From assembly GCF_039536325.1 (NCBI RefSeq), contig NZ_BAAAYO010000001.1, positions 186,001 through 250,000 of the forward strand: a stretch of DNA of 64,000 bases, written 5' to 3'. This document shows, piece by piece, positions 37,413-46,406 of the stretch. The notes below the pieces were generated by a model that saw only the letters and a program-made list of their open reading frames with translations, was not told the DNA's origin and ran no database searches. The position numbers were made by a program, and so were the translations under genes. Positions within the stretch are counted from its first letter, which is position 1; every line of letters starts with the position of its first letter. This DNA is from Paenibacillus_AB hodogayensis. GTDB taxonomy: Bacteria > Bacillota > Bacilli > Paenibacillales > NBRC-103111.

Positions 37413-39389
37413 ATGAGGTTCCGTCAGGTCCATCTGGATTTCCATACGTCCGAAGCCATCTCCGGCATCGGCTCGAATTTTTCCAAGAAGCAGTTCCAAG
37501 ATATGCTCAAGCTCGGGCACGTCGATTCGATCACCGTCTTCTCCAAATGCCATCACGGTTGGGCGTACCATCCGTCGGAGGCGAACGACATTCATCCGCA
37601 TCTGTCCTTCGACCTGCTGCAAGCGCAGATTGAAGCCGCGCATGAAATCGGCGTCAAAACGCCGGTCTATTTGTCCGCCGGCCTCGACGAGAAGCTGGCC
37701 TGGAAGCATCCGGAATGGCTCATGCGCCGGAGCAACCAGCAGACGACATGGGTGGCGGATTTCCAGACGGCGGGCTACCACCAGTTTTGCATGAACACCC
37801 CGTACTTGGATATTCTGGTCAGCCAGATCGAGGAGGTCGTCACCCGCTACGACGCGGACGGCATCTTCCTGGACATTGTCGGCATTCGCGAATGCTACTG
37901 TCACCACTGTCTCCGCTCGGCCAAAGAGCGTGGCATCGATCCGAATGACAAAGCGGCGATGCGGCCGTTGTGGGAAGACACGTACGCCATCTATACGAGC
38001 CGGACGAACGAAGCGGTGCATAAGCATAAGCCGGGACTTCCGGTATTCCATAACGGCGGCCACATCCCTCAGGGCCGACGCGACCTGGCCGCCCGCAATA
38101 CGCATCTGGAGCTGGAATCGCTGCCGACCGGCGGCTGGGGCTACGATCATTTTCCGTTGTCCGCCCGCTACGCGCAAGGTTTGGGAATGCCGCTTTTGGG
38201 TATGACCGGCAAATTTCACACCTCGTGGGGAGAATTCGGCGGGTTCAAGCATCCGAACGCGCTCCGCTACGAAACGGCGCTCAGCTTGGCCAACGGCGCG
38301 CGCTGCTCGATCGGCGATCAGCTTCATCCCGACGGCATCGCCGACGAAACGACTTACCGGCTGATCGGCGAGGCGTACCGCGAGGTGGAAGCCAAGGAGA
38401 GCTGGTGCAAAGATACGGACAATATCGCCGATGTTGCCTTGCTTACCGTGGAAGCTGCCGGTTTCGTCAAAGAAGGCGAGACCCGTTGTCCGAAGCCGGA
38501 CCAGGGAGCGGTCCGCATGCTGCTGGAAGGGCATTTTCTGTTCGACGTGGTCGATCTGGAATCGGATTGGAGCGGCTACAAGGTGCTGATCCTGCCGGAC
38601 CGTATTCGCATCGGCGGCGCGCTGGAGAGCAAACTAACGGCTTTCCTCGGCCAAGGCGGGCGGCTGCTTGCGACGGGAACGTCCGGCCTGCGGACGGACG
38701 GCGACGGTTTCGCGCTCGATTTCGGAGCACGCTGGATCGGCACGAATCCGTTCCGCCCCGATTACTGGGTGCCGGACCACGCTTCGTCGGGAAGCTCGTT
38801 GTCGCCGGGTACCGCTTATGTCATGTATGAGGAGGGGCAGCAGATCGAGGCGGAAGGAGGAACCGTGCTCGGCCGGCGGGAAAACTCGTATTTTAACCGC
38901 GACGTGCTGCATTTCTGTTCGCATAAGCATGCGCCGAACGCCAAGCAGCCCGGAGGACCGGGCATGATCGAAGGTCCGGACGGAATTTACATCGCTTGGG
39001 ACGTCTTCGAGGATTATGCTGAAAAAGGCAGCTTATTCCTGCGTGAAACGGTCGCCTACGCGCTCGACCGGCTGCTTGAGGGACGCAAATCGCTGTCCAC
39101 GTCGCTGCCCGCCCAGGGCATCACGACGATCCAGGCGCAGCCGGACGATAATCGCTGGGTGAATCACCTGCTCTATGCCTCGCCGGTTCGCCGCGGCCAG
39201 TCGGTCGAGATTATCGAGGATATCGTGCCGCTGTACGACGTAAACGTGTCGGTGCGAACCGCCGGGGACGTGCGCCGCGTCTATCTCGCTCCGCAGATGA
39301 CCGAGCTAGATTTTACGGTCAGGGAAGGCGTCGTCCGCTATACGGTGCCGAAGCTGGAGTGCCACCAGATGATCGTGCTGGAATATTAA
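37413..39389 (+). CDS. GHL6-type glycoside hydrolase with trimerisation-like domain
   Basis: 658 aa. The N-terminus (FRQVHLDFHTSEAISGIG) and VFSKCHHGWAYHPS match the hypothetical glycosyl hydrolase 6 (PF14871) TIM barrel. DGIFLDIVG near residue 150 places an acidic catalytic residue at a strand end. A beta-galactosidase trimerisation-like domain follows from about residue 380 (DLESDWSGYKVLILPDRIRIG). No signal peptide. AAGGAGGG is 6-7 bases before ATG. Alpha-fucosidase-like or beta-galactosidase-like activity is possible, but the family has few tested members. The divergent AraC gene suggests substrate induction. Confidence 0.75.
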   Translation: MRFRQVHLDFHTSEAISGIGSNFSKKQFQDMLKLGHVDSITVFSKCHHGWAYHPSEANDIHPHLSFDLLQAQIEAAHEIGVKTPVYLSAGLDEKLAWKHPEWLMRRSNQQTTWVADFQTAGYHQFCMNTPYLDILVSQIEEVVTRYDADGIFLDIVGIRECYCHHCLRSAKERGIDPNDKAAMRPLWEDTYAIYTSRTNEAVHKHKPGLPVFHNGGHIPQGRRDLAARNTHLELESLPTGGWGYDHFPLSARYAQGLGMPLLGMTGKFHTSWGEFGGFKHPNALRYETALSLANGARCSIGDQLHPDGIADETTYRLIGEAYREVEAKESWCKDTDNIADVALLTVEAAGFVKEGETRCPKPDQGAVRMLLEGHFLFDVVDLESDWSGYKVLILPDRIRIGGALESKLTAFLGQGGRLLATGTSGLRTDGDGFALDFGARWIGTNPFRPDYWVPDHASSGSSLSPGTAYVMYEEGQQIEAEGGTVLGRRENSYFNRDVLHFCSHKHAPNAKQPGGPGMIEGPDGIYIAWDVFEDYAEKGSLFLRETVAYALDRLLEGRKSLSTSLPAQGITTIQAQPDDNRWVNHLLYASPVRRGQSVEIIEDIVPLYDVNVSVRTAGDVRRVYLAPQMTELDFTVREGVVRYTVPKLECHQMIVLEY

Positions 39390-39407
39390 TCGAATTCGGC
39401 ATGTCCT

Positions 39408-39446
39408 AAAAAACGGGACCGCGCCTATGAGGCGGGTCCCGTTTTT
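39408..39446 (+). terminator. Rho-independent terminator of the GHL6 gene
   Basis: AAAACGGGACC/GGGTCCCGTTTTT with an inner GCGCCTATGAGGC loop. It lies 20 bases after the stop. Confidence 0.8.
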
Positions 39447-39549
39447 GGTATTGGATTAAAATTTATAATCGTCGAGATTCATTCTTTCAGACCGGCTACG
39501 ATCATGTCGGTGTCATTTTGCCAAAACCCCTGCTGGAAGGGGCCACAAT

Positions 39550-39594
39550 TAAAAGCGGCAGCCCCGGACCCTTTTCTCGTCCAAGACTGCCGCC
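39550..39594 (-). terminator. Terminator of the NfeD/SPFH operon
   Basis: On the minus strand GCGGCAG pairs with CTGCCGC, an inner GGAC/GTCC stem sits in the loop, and TTTTAATTG follows. It lies 36 bases past the SPFH stop. Confidence 0.6.
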
Positions 39595-39629
39595 GTTGTT
39601 TGGGTCAAGCTCCGCTGCGCCGTACCGGA

Positions 39630-40559
39630 TCAGTCCGGCTTGCGGCCCTTCAGCATTTCGCCGAGCGCGCCGATACTGCCAAGCGTCTCGACCGCCTTCG
39701 TCGGGATGAATATCTTGTTGGCCGGCCCGTTCGAAATATCGGTCAGCGCCTCCAGCGACTTGTACGTCAGCACGTTCTCGTCCAGGCCGGCTTCGCGAAT
39801 CAGCTCGATCCGCCGTTTCTCCGCCTCGGCGACCGCTTGGATCGCCTTCGCCTGTCCAAGCGCTTCCAGCTCCTGCGCCTGGCGCAAGCCTTCGGCCTCG
39901 CGAATACGCGCTTCCTTGTCGCCCTCGGCTTTCAGGATCTTGCTTTGCTTGTCGCCCTCGGCCCGCAGAATCATATCCTGTTTGGCCGCTTCGGCTTCCA
40001 GTACGATAGCGCGCTTGCTCCGCTCCGCCTTCATCTGCTTATCCATCGACTCCTGGATATCGAGCGGCGGCTGAATGTCGATGACTTCGACGCGCTCGAT
40101 CCGCACGCCCCATTTTTCCGTCGCTTCGTCCAGCGCGACGCGAATGTCGGTCGATATTTTCTCGCGGCCGGACAGCGTTTCGTCCAGCTCCATTTTACCG
40201 ATAATTTGCCGCATGGTCGCCGTCGAGATGTTGCGCACCCCGTAGACGTAATCGGAAATGCCGTAAGTGGCCTGCTCCGGACCCGTCACCTGGTAGAAAA
40301 TGATCGTGTCGATCTGCACCTGCACGTTGTCCTTCGTAATAACGGTCTGCGGCGGCACGTTCGCCTGCTGGATGCGCAAATCGTGGTACGTCCGTACGTG
40401 ATCGATGATCGGGACGAGAATGTTCACGCCCGGCGTCAGCAGCCGGTGGAATTTGCCAAGCCGTTCCACGACGCCGACTCGCTGCTGAGGTACGATTTTG
40501 ATCGATAATGCAGCGGCAACAATAACAAGTATTAAAATAATGATGGCAACGTAACCCAT
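39630..40559 (-). CDS. SPFH/band 7 membrane protein (QmcA/stomatin-like)
   Basis: 309 aa. An N-terminal membrane helix (residues 3-20) precedes the band 7 domain: KIVPQQRVGVVERLGKFHRLLTPGVNILVPIID near 20-60 and a central RKISTD-like GREKISTDIRVALDEAT. A coiled coil rich in KAEGDKEARI follows at 180-250. Such proteins oligomerise into large membrane cages. The start codon directly follows the NfeD stop (TAGATG), so the two are translationally coupled, the usual stomatin/NfeD pairing in membrane microdomain upkeep. Confidence 0.88.
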   Translation of the reverse strand: MGYVAIIILILVIVAAALSIKIVPQQRVGVVERLGKFHRLLTPGVNILVPIIDHVRTYHDLRIQQANVPPQTVITKDNVQVQIDTIIFYQVTGPEQATYGISDYVYGVRNISTATMRQIIGKMELDETLSGREKISTDIRVALDEATEKWGVRIERVEVIDIQPPLDIQESMDKQMKAERSKRAIVLEAEAAKQDMILRAEGDKQSKILKAEGDKEARIREAEGLRQAQELEALGQAKAIQAVAEAEKRRIELIREAGLDENVLTYKSLEALTDISNGPANKIFIPTKAVETLGSIGALGEMLKGRKPD

Positions 40560-41000
40560 CTAAACATCCCCTCTCCATTTGGTTACTTTCAGCAAAGCGC
40601 TTCCCCTCTCCAACACTTCCACCGTCTCGCCTTTGCCGAGCGACTCTTCGGCTACCGCGCTCCACGTTTCGCTGCCGACCTTCACGATGCCGGGCTTGCC
40701 GTCGATAATCGGCTCGACGACGATGCCCTGCTTGCCCTGCAGCTCGTCGACCGCATCCTTAAAGCCCTTGGACGTCTTGAAGTAGCGGGTGATCCGTTTC
40801 GTGAACAGCGTCAGCACGAGAACGACCACGCTGCCTGCCAGCACCTGCCATATGAACGATTCCGAGACGAACAAGGCAACGGCCGAGGCAACGACCGCCC
40901 CGATGGCGACCCACAACAAGTAGAACGTCAGAGTCAACATCTCGACGACCAGCAAAACCCCGGCGATAATGAGCCATATCGCCCAAAGCTCCATGCCCAT
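40560..41000 (-). CDS. NfeD-family membrane protein
   Basis: 146 aa. Three membrane helices (residues 3-75; AIWLIIAGVLLVVEML) and a C-terminal OB-fold domain (GKQGIVVEPIIDGKPGIVKVGSETWSAV...EVLERGSALLKV) define NfeD short forms. ATG 41000 is 9 bases from the start of AGGAAGGGG; ATG 40994 and a longer frame to 41027 are alternatives. It works with the SPFH protein encoded immediately downstream. Confidence 0.85.
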   Translation of the reverse strand: MGMELWAIWLIIAGVLLVVEMLTLTFYLLWVAIGAVVASAVALFVSESFIWQVLAGSVVVLVLTLFTKRITRYFKTSKGFKDAVDELQGKQGIVVEPIIDGKPGIVKVGSETWSAVAEESLGKGETVEVLERGSALLKVTKWRGDV

Positions 41001-41296
41001 CACACCCCTTCCTCTTTTTTCGGTCAAACCCTGATACGGCCAAGCATGTTTTCCGCCGTCATGCCCCGGCCGAATTGCAATTTCGAATACCGGAAGCCCA
41101 TGGTGCGCTATCCTTGTCTACTATATTCGGCGGTTCCGTATCCTTTTCCTCCTTTTTTTCGCGCCCGTTCGACATCGTTCCGACAATGCTTCCCCGTTCG
41201 GCCCCATGCTGCCCGACAGTCCCGAATGCTCGCCGCGTCCCATATAAAAATAAAATTCGTTGTACAAAAAATAACGAATCGATTGCGGTTTGTCCA

Positions 41297-41325
41297 TTGA
41301 GTTGTACCGCAGCATCGCTTATGAT
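41297..41325 (+). promoter_or_regulatory. Sigma-A promoter of the second siderophore-binding protein
   Basis: TTGAGT, 17-base spacer, TATGAT, ending 10 bases upstream of the Fur box, so the transcription start falls at or beside that box. The rest of 41001-41391 holds no gene. Confidence 0.6.
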
Positions 41326-41335
41326 GGGGCTTGTC

Positions 41336-41354
41336 GATAATGAGAATCATTATC
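41336..41354. promoter_or_regulatory. Fur box
   Basis: GATAATGAGAATCATTATC matches the 19-bp Fur consensus GATAATGATTATCATTATC at 17 positions. It overlaps the expected transcription start of the gene at 41392. Confidence 0.88.
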
Positions 41355-41391
41355 TTTGATGAAGAAAACCGAAATCGGGAGGCACGTCCAG

Positions 41392-42396
41392 ATGAACCAA
41401 GCGGGAAAATGGTATAAAACGATTGGCATTGTGGCAGCGATCGGGGCGGTCTTAACGGCATGCGGCACTTCAAACGGCACATCGGGCGGAACTCCCCAGC
41501 AAACCGCTCAGACGGGCAAGGCGGCGACAGGCGCGGGCATAGAGAATAAAGAAGCGGCCGCCCCGAAGACGCGCATGTTCGAGGACTGGAAAAAACGCCA
41601 GGTGGAGATTCCCGCCGATCCGAAGCGCATCGTGTTCAGCGGAGAAACGTACGGGGACTTGCTGGCCTTGGGCGTCAATGCGGTCGGCACCTATTTGCAG
41701 CCGCTGAAGGGGACCATACTGGAGAGCCGGGTGAACCAAGTTGCGGATATCGGGTTCCCGATTAATTTGGAGAAGACGCTCGAGCTGAAGCCCGACCTGA
41801 TCATTATCGCCACATCGGACGAGAAAACGGTGGATGCGCTGAACAAAATCGCCCCGACCGTTACGTTCGACACGTTCGCCACCATCGAGCAGCGGATGAC
41901 CACACTCGGCCAAATGCTCGGCAAGCAGCAGGAAGCCGCCAAGTGGCTTGATGCGTACAAGCTCAAGTCCGATGCTATGTGGAAAAAGCTGCGCGACGCC
42001 GGCATGAAGCAAGACGAGACGGCGTCCGTGTTCACGTACTATCCCGGCAATAAGCTGTATGTAATGGCCGGCGCCGGATTGCCGCAATTTTTGTACCAGC
42101 AGAACGGCTTTAAGCCGATGGACAAAACCCGTGAGCTGATCAGCCAAAACAAAGGATTTTCGCTCATTTCCCAGGAAGTGCTTCAGGAATACGCCGGCGA
42201 CCGTATCTTTATTCTGACCCCGGCCACCGAGGAAGCGCGCAAGTCCACCGACGATCTGATGAAAACCCGGATTTGGAACGAATTGCCGGCCGTCAAAAAC
42301 GGACACGTCTATGTCATCCCGATCGAACGCAGCTCGAGCGACGCTACGACTCGGGAATGGATGATCGACGAGCTTCCGAAGTTGCTGGCGAAGTAA
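41392..42396 (+). CDS. Iron-siderophore-binding lipoprotein (orphan)
   Basis: 334 aa. Lipobox VLTAC near residue 24, a Gly/Thr-rich linker, then a FecB/TroA binding fold: RQVEIPADPKRIVFSGETYGDLLALGV, KPDLIIIATSDEKTV, and a late RIWNELPAVKNGHVYVIP. ATG 41392 has GGGAGG 9 bases upstream; ATG 41359 does not. No permease or ATPase follows, so it must dock on a distant transporter. Its sequence closely parallels the sensor domain of the regulator encoded next. Iron control by the Fur box upstream is expected. Confidence 0.85.
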   Translation: MNQAGKWYKTIGIVAAIGAVLTACGTSNGTSGGTPQQTAQTGKAATGAGIENKEAAAPKTRMFEDWKKRQVEIPADPKRIVFSGETYGDLLALGVNAVGTYLQPLKGTILESRVNQVADIGFPINLEKTLELKPDLIIIATSDEKTVDALNKIAPTVTFDTFATIEQRMTTLGQMLGKQQEAAKWLDAYKLKSDAMWKKLRDAGMKQDETASVFTYYPGNKLYVMAGAGLPQFLYQQNGFKPMDKTRELISQNKGFSLISQEVLQEYAGDRIFILTPATEEARKSTDDLMKTRIWNELPAVKNGHVYVIPIERSSSDATTREWMIDELPKLLAK

Positions 42397-42508
42397 GAAC
42401 AGCTTCTGACCGGCGAAACGCAGCCCGGGCCTATACACGTCCAAACGTTCGCTCCCCCTTGCGGCTCAGCCTGCATCAGGGGGAGTTTGCCGTTTTCGGC
42501 TTCGCCTG

Positions 42509-42537
42509 TTGAAAAATGACGGGTTTTTGCGTACAAT
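42509..42537 (+). promoter_or_regulatory. Sigma-A promoter of the AraC/binding-protein fusion regulator
   Basis: TTGAAA, 17-base spacer, TACAAT. The Fur-like box at 42547 lies at the predicted start site. Confidence 0.65.
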
Positions 42538-42546
42538 AATATGAAA

Positions 42547-42561
42547 TGATAATCATTCTCA
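42547..42561. promoter_or_regulatory. Fur-like box
   Basis: TGATAATCATTCTCA matches the 7-1-7 Fur consensus at 13 of the 14 specified positions. An ATG just upstream of it (42546) opens the same reading frame, but it falls in the operator and is unlikely to be the true start. Confidence 0.78.
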
Positions 42562-42584
42562 ACAATTGCAAGGAGGGCTTGCGA

Positions 42585-44252
42585 ATGCATTCGCACCATC
42601 CGGGCTTGGTCGTTCCCTTTCGATCCCTGCTATTCACGCTCACGGACATCAAGCGTTTAGATTGCCCCGTCGGCTGGAGCTCCGGCAGCGACACATCTTC
42701 GACGCACGCCCTGATCGCCTGCGCGACAGGCGAAGGTACGGCCACCGTGAACGGCAGCAGCTCGCGACTAGCACCCGGCAAATGCATGCTCGTCTCTCCC
42801 GGCGCGACGTTCGCCATCGACAACGGGCATAGCGGACCGCTGCAGCTGCACGTCTTGTTCTACAACGTCTTCAACAACTCCGATGGGCCTGCCGTTCCGT
42901 ACGACGGCGCCTTGCTGGCCGACAACGTCGCCATTACGGTATATCCCGCAGCCAAGCTGCTGCGTCTGCTGGACGAGCTGCGGGAAGACGGGCCGACTGC
43001 CGACGATCTTGTCTGGTTCCGCCGGCAGCTGCGGTTCCAGGAAGTGCTCTACTTGCTGCTGGAGCATCTCTTGCAGGCCGATCCGTGGTACGACTCCACG
43101 CGGGCGGTCGAACGGACGATCGACTATATGCGCAGCCATTATGACGACAATGTCACGGTCAAGCAATTGGCCGAAGCCGCCAGCATTGCCCAATGGCAGT
43201 ACAGCTCGATTTTTCATACGCTCACCGGGCAGAAGCCGCTCGATTATTTGACGGAGCTGCGCATCAACCGCGCCAAGGAACTGCTGCTGCAAGACGGAGG
43301 ACCGCTGCGGGAGATCGCCCGCAAGGTCGGCTTCCGCGACGAGTATTACTTCAACCGCCGCTTTCGGCAAACGACGGGAACGACGCCGAAGCAGTTCGCG
43401 AAGACGGCCCGCCGGTTCGTGCGGATTACCGACTGTACCGGTCACGAGGTGGATATCCCGCTTCAGCCGAAGCGGATCGTCTACCTCGGAGAAACGTTCG
43501 GCGATATGCTCGCTCTCGACGTGGAGCCGGTCGGCGGCGGCAGACGTTTCGCGCAAGGGTCCGTATACGAGCGAAGGCTGCGCAACGTCGAAGATGTGGG
43601 CTGGCCGCTCGATGCGGACAAGCTGCGGGCGCTGGAGCCCGATCTCGTCATATTCGCCACGTCCAACGAGAAGCGGTATCGCGAAATAGCCGCTATCGCG
43701 CCGACGGTATCCTTCAATACGTTCGCCCCGCTCGAACAACGGCTGCGCAAGGCCGGGGAGCTGCTCGGCCGGCGCGAGCTGGCCGAGCTCTGGCTGAGCC
43801 GGTATGAGACGCGCGCCGAGACGATGTGGCGACGGCTCGCCTCCTTGATCCGGCCTGGCGAAACCGCTACGGCGCTCATCTTCGATCACGGCGACCGGTT
43901 ATTCGTGATGGGCACGGCCGGCTTTTCCTCGGGCATTTATCATCCGCACGGCTTTCGGCCCGTCGAACGGGTACGGGAAATGCTCGAGGCCGGCCATGGA
44001 TTCGCGGAAATCGACTTGGCTTGTTTGCCGGAATACGCCGGCGACCGCATCTTCATGCTCCAGCCGTGCCGGGAAGACTCGCGGAAAGCGGCCGAAGCAC
44101 TTATGGCAAGTCCGCTCTGGAACAGCCTGGAAGCCGTCCGCAGCGGTCGCGTCCATCTCGTCGATGCGCTAAAATGGAACAACGGGGACGCGATTACCCG
44201 CGAGAAGCTGCTTCGCGTCTTACCCGGACTGCTCGGCCGCCGAACTTCTTGA
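42585..44252 (+). CDS. Btr-like AraC regulator with fused siderophore-binding sensor domain
   Basis: 555 aa. An N-terminal cupin region is followed by a helix-turn-helix pair at about 175-275 (LREIARKVGFRDEYYFNRRFRQTTG). A complete binding fold occupies 285-553 (PKRIVYLGETFGDMLALDVEPVG; EPDLVIFATSNEK; APTVSFNTFAPLEQRL; EYAGDRIFMLQP). ATG 42585 follows AAGGAGGG by 8-9 bases. The binding domain is most similar, within this window, to the lipoprotein encoded just upstream (PKRIV-GET-GD-LAL; IAPTV-F-TFA-EQR; EYAGDRIF). That suggests receptor and sensor read the same ligand. Expected role: activation of siderophore uptake when the ferric complex is present. Confidence 0.85.
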   Translation: MHSHHPGLVVPFRSLLFTLTDIKRLDCPVGWSSGSDTSSTHALIACATGEGTATVNGSSSRLAPGKCMLVSPGATFAIDNGHSGPLQLHVLFYNVFNNSDGPAVPYDGALLADNVAITVYPAAKLLRLLDELREDGPTADDLVWFRRQLRFQEVLYLLLEHLLQADPWYDSTRAVERTIDYMRSHYDDNVTVKQLAEAASIAQWQYSSIFHTLTGQKPLDYLTELRINRAKELLLQDGGPLREIARKVGFRDEYYFNRRFRQTTGTTPKQFAKTARRFVRITDCTGHEVDIPLQPKRIVYLGETFGDMLALDVEPVGGGRRFAQGSVYERRLRNVEDVGWPLDADKLRALEPDLVIFATSNEKRYREIAAIAPTVSFNTFAPLEQRLRKAGELLGRRELAELWLSRYETRAETMWRRLASLIRPGETATALIFDHGDRLFVMGTAGFSSGIYHPHGFRPVERVREMLEAGHGFAEIDLACLPEYAGDRIFMLQPCREDSRKAAEALMASPLWNSLEAVRSGRVHLVDALKWNNGDAITREKLLRVLPGLLGRRTS

Positions 44253-44282
44253 TTGAAGGTTTGGGCGAATTCACGACTAAAG

Positions 44283-44324
44283 AAGCCTCCAACTCCCGCC
44301 GGTCAAGGCGGAGCTGGAGGCTTC
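44283..44324. terminator. Long hairpin between convergent genes
   Basis: AAGCCTCCA-CTCCCGCC and GGCGGAG-TGGAGGCTT form a stem of about 17 pairs. The minus-strand exit reads TTCTTTAG, the plus-strand exit CCGTTAT, so it serves the ABC exporter better. Confidence 0.6.
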
Positions 44325-44429
44325 CGTTATAGGTTCTCGTTTGCTCCGGCGGCCGCAAGCGGTGCCGCGCTTCCGGACCGAATCGTTCCGCCATCGGCAA
44401 AGGCCGAAGCCTTATGGGCGGCTCGGCCG

Positions 44430-46145
44430 TCACGCCCCGAACTGCGCCTGGTGCAGGCGGCTGTAGATGCCGCCGGCGGCGATCAGCTCCTCGTGCGCGC
44501 CCTGCTCGGAAATGCCCTGCCCCGCAACGACGATAATGCGGTCGGCGTTTTTGATCGTCGCCAGCCGGTGCGCGATCACAAGCGTCGTCCGTCCCTGCGA
44601 CAATTCGCCCAGCGCCTGCTGGATAGCCGCCTCGGTCTCGGTATCGAGCGCCGACGTCGCTTCGTCGAGGATCAGAATCGGCGGATTTTTCAAAAACATC
44701 CGGGCGATGGACAGACGCTGCTTTTGCCCGCCCGACAGCTTGACGCCACGTTCTCCGATCAGCGTGTCCAACCCTTCCGGCTGGGACAAAATAATGCTTT
44801 CCAGTTGAGCCCGCCGGGCTGCGTCCCATATCTCCTCTTCCGTCGCGCCAAGCTTGCCGTAAGCGATATTTTCCCGGATCGTCCCGTCGAACAGGAAGAC
44901 GTCCTGCTGGACGATGCCGATCTGGCTGCGCAGCGACTCGAGCGTCATCTTGCGAATATCGATGCCGTCTATCGTTATCGAGCCTTCGTCGGAGTCGTAA
45001 AATCTCGGCAGCATGCTGCACACCGTCGTCTTCCCCGCGCCAGACGGGCCGACGAGCGCTACGGTTTCCCCCGCGCGAATTGACAAATCGATATTGCGGA
45101 GCACCTTTTCCTTGTTCTCGTAGCCGAACGACACGTTGTTGAAGCGAATATCTCCGCGAAGCTGCTTGACCGGAACCGCATTCGGCGCGTCGGCCACATC
45201 GGGAGCCGTCTCCAGCAAATCGAGGTAACGGCGGAAGCCGGCAATTCCTTTCGGATACGTCTCAATGACCGAATTGATTTGCTTGATCGGCCCGAGGAAG
45301 ACGTTGGACAGCATAACGAAGGCGATAAATTCGCCGTAGGTCATCCGGTTCTGGATGACGAACCACGTTCCGCACATCAGCACGAATAGCGAAATCAGGC
45401 GCATCAGAATAAAGCTGATCGAGGAGTTCCAGGCCATGATCCGGTAGGCGATCAGCTTTGTTTGGCGGAAGCGTCCGTTATTGACGGCAAATTGGGCGAT
45501 TTCATGATTTTCGTTGGAGAACGCCTGAACGACGCGGATGCCGCTTACGTTGTTTTCCACGCGGGCGTTGAAATCGGCGATGTCAGCGAACATCCGCTTG
45601 AACGCCTTCGACATTTTGCGGCTGAAATAAAGCGACAAATAGATCATCACCGGGATGATGATAAATGTCAGAACGGCCAGATGCCAGTTGATGCCAAGCA
45701 TAATCGCAAACGCCCCGACCAGCGTCATGATCGCAATAAACAAATCTTCCGGACCGTGGTGGGCAATTTCCCCGATGTCCATCAAATCGTTTGTCATGCG
45801 GGAGACGAGATGTCCTGTTTTGGTATTGTCGAAAAAACGGAATGACAGCTTCTGCACATGATCGAACAGCTTCTTGCGCATATCCGTCTCGATATTGATC
45901 CCGAGCTTGTGACCCCAATACGTAACGACATAGTTCAGCCCGGCGCTGATCAGATATATGCCGAGCAAGCCAAGACACGCCCAGACGATCCAGATCCAGT
46001 TGCCGCTCGGCAGCAAATCGTCCACCACCCGATTGACGGCGAGCGGGAAGGCCAGCTCGAGCAGAGCGGCAATGACCGCACAGGAGAAGTCCAGTACGAA
46101 CAGCCTCTTGTACGGCTTATAATAAGAAAAAAAACGACGAAGCAT
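44430..46145 (-). CDS. Homodimeric-type ABC exporter (MsbA-like), iron-regulated
   Basis: 571 aa: six membrane helices (residues 15-300), then an ATPase with Walker A GPSGAGKT, signature KLSGGQKQR, Walker B ILILDEATSALD (catalytic Glu present) and switch His in VIAHRLA. ATG 46145 follows GGGGAGG by 6 bases; a TTG at 46160 is also in frame. A clear sigma-A promoter with an adjoining Fur-like box lies just upstream. An iron-controlled exporter among siderophore genes is a candidate siderophore or precursor exporter, but this is inference. Confidence 0.85.
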   Translation of the reverse strand: MLRRFFSYYKPYKRLFVLDFSCAVIAALLELAFPLAVNRVVDDLLPSGNWIWIVWACLGLLGIYLISAGLNYVVTYWGHKLGINIETDMRKKLFDHVQKLSFRFFDNTKTGHLVSRMTNDLMDIGEIAHHGPEDLFIAIMTLVGAFAIMLGINWHLAVLTFIIIPVMIYLSLYFSRKMSKAFKRMFADIADFNARVENNVSGIRVVQAFSNENHEIAQFAVNNGRFRQTKLIAYRIMAWNSSISFILMRLISLFVLMCGTWFVIQNRMTYGEFIAFVMLSNVFLGPIKQINSVIETYPKGIAGFRRYLDLLETAPDVADAPNAVPVKQLRGDIRFNNVSFGYENKEKVLRNIDLSIRAGETVALVGPSGAGKTTVCSMLPRFYDSDEGSITIDGIDIRKMTLESLRSQIGIVQQDVFLFDGTIRENIAYGKLGATEEEIWDAARRAQLESIILSQPEGLDTLIGERGVKLSGGQKQRLSIARMFLKNPPILILDEATSALDTETEAAIQQALGELSQGRTTLVIAHRLATIKNADRIIVVAGQGISEQGAHEELIAAGGIYSRLHQAQFGA

Positions 46146-46192
46146 TCGAAACCTCCCCAATGATGTTCATTCAGGGCCATACCATGAATGAT

Positions 46193-46211
46193 GATAGTGA
46201 TTCTCATTTTC
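46193..46211. promoter_or_regulatory. Fur-like box
   Basis: GATAGTGATTCTCATTTTC matches the 19-bp Fur consensus at 16 positions and abuts the -10 hexamer of the exporter promoter. Confidence 0.72.
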
Positions 46212-46240
46212 ATATTAGGCCAGTCGCCGCTTTTTTTCAA
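46212..46240 (-). promoter_or_regulatory. Sigma-A promoter of the ABC exporter
   Basis: On the minus strand TTGAAA, 17-base spacer, TAATAT, with the Fur-like box immediately downstream. Confidence 0.65.
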
Positions 46241-46406
46241 TGGACAAAAACGATTGTTTTTTTGCACAAATGCCACTATCGTCCATTATCCTGCAAAAGC
46301 GCACAAGAAACAACTCCGGCTTGGATACCAAACCGGAGAACGTCCGCAGCGGATTCCTATAAAGTTCCGTACCTTTTCCGGACAAGGAAACTATCCATTC
46401 CTTTCT

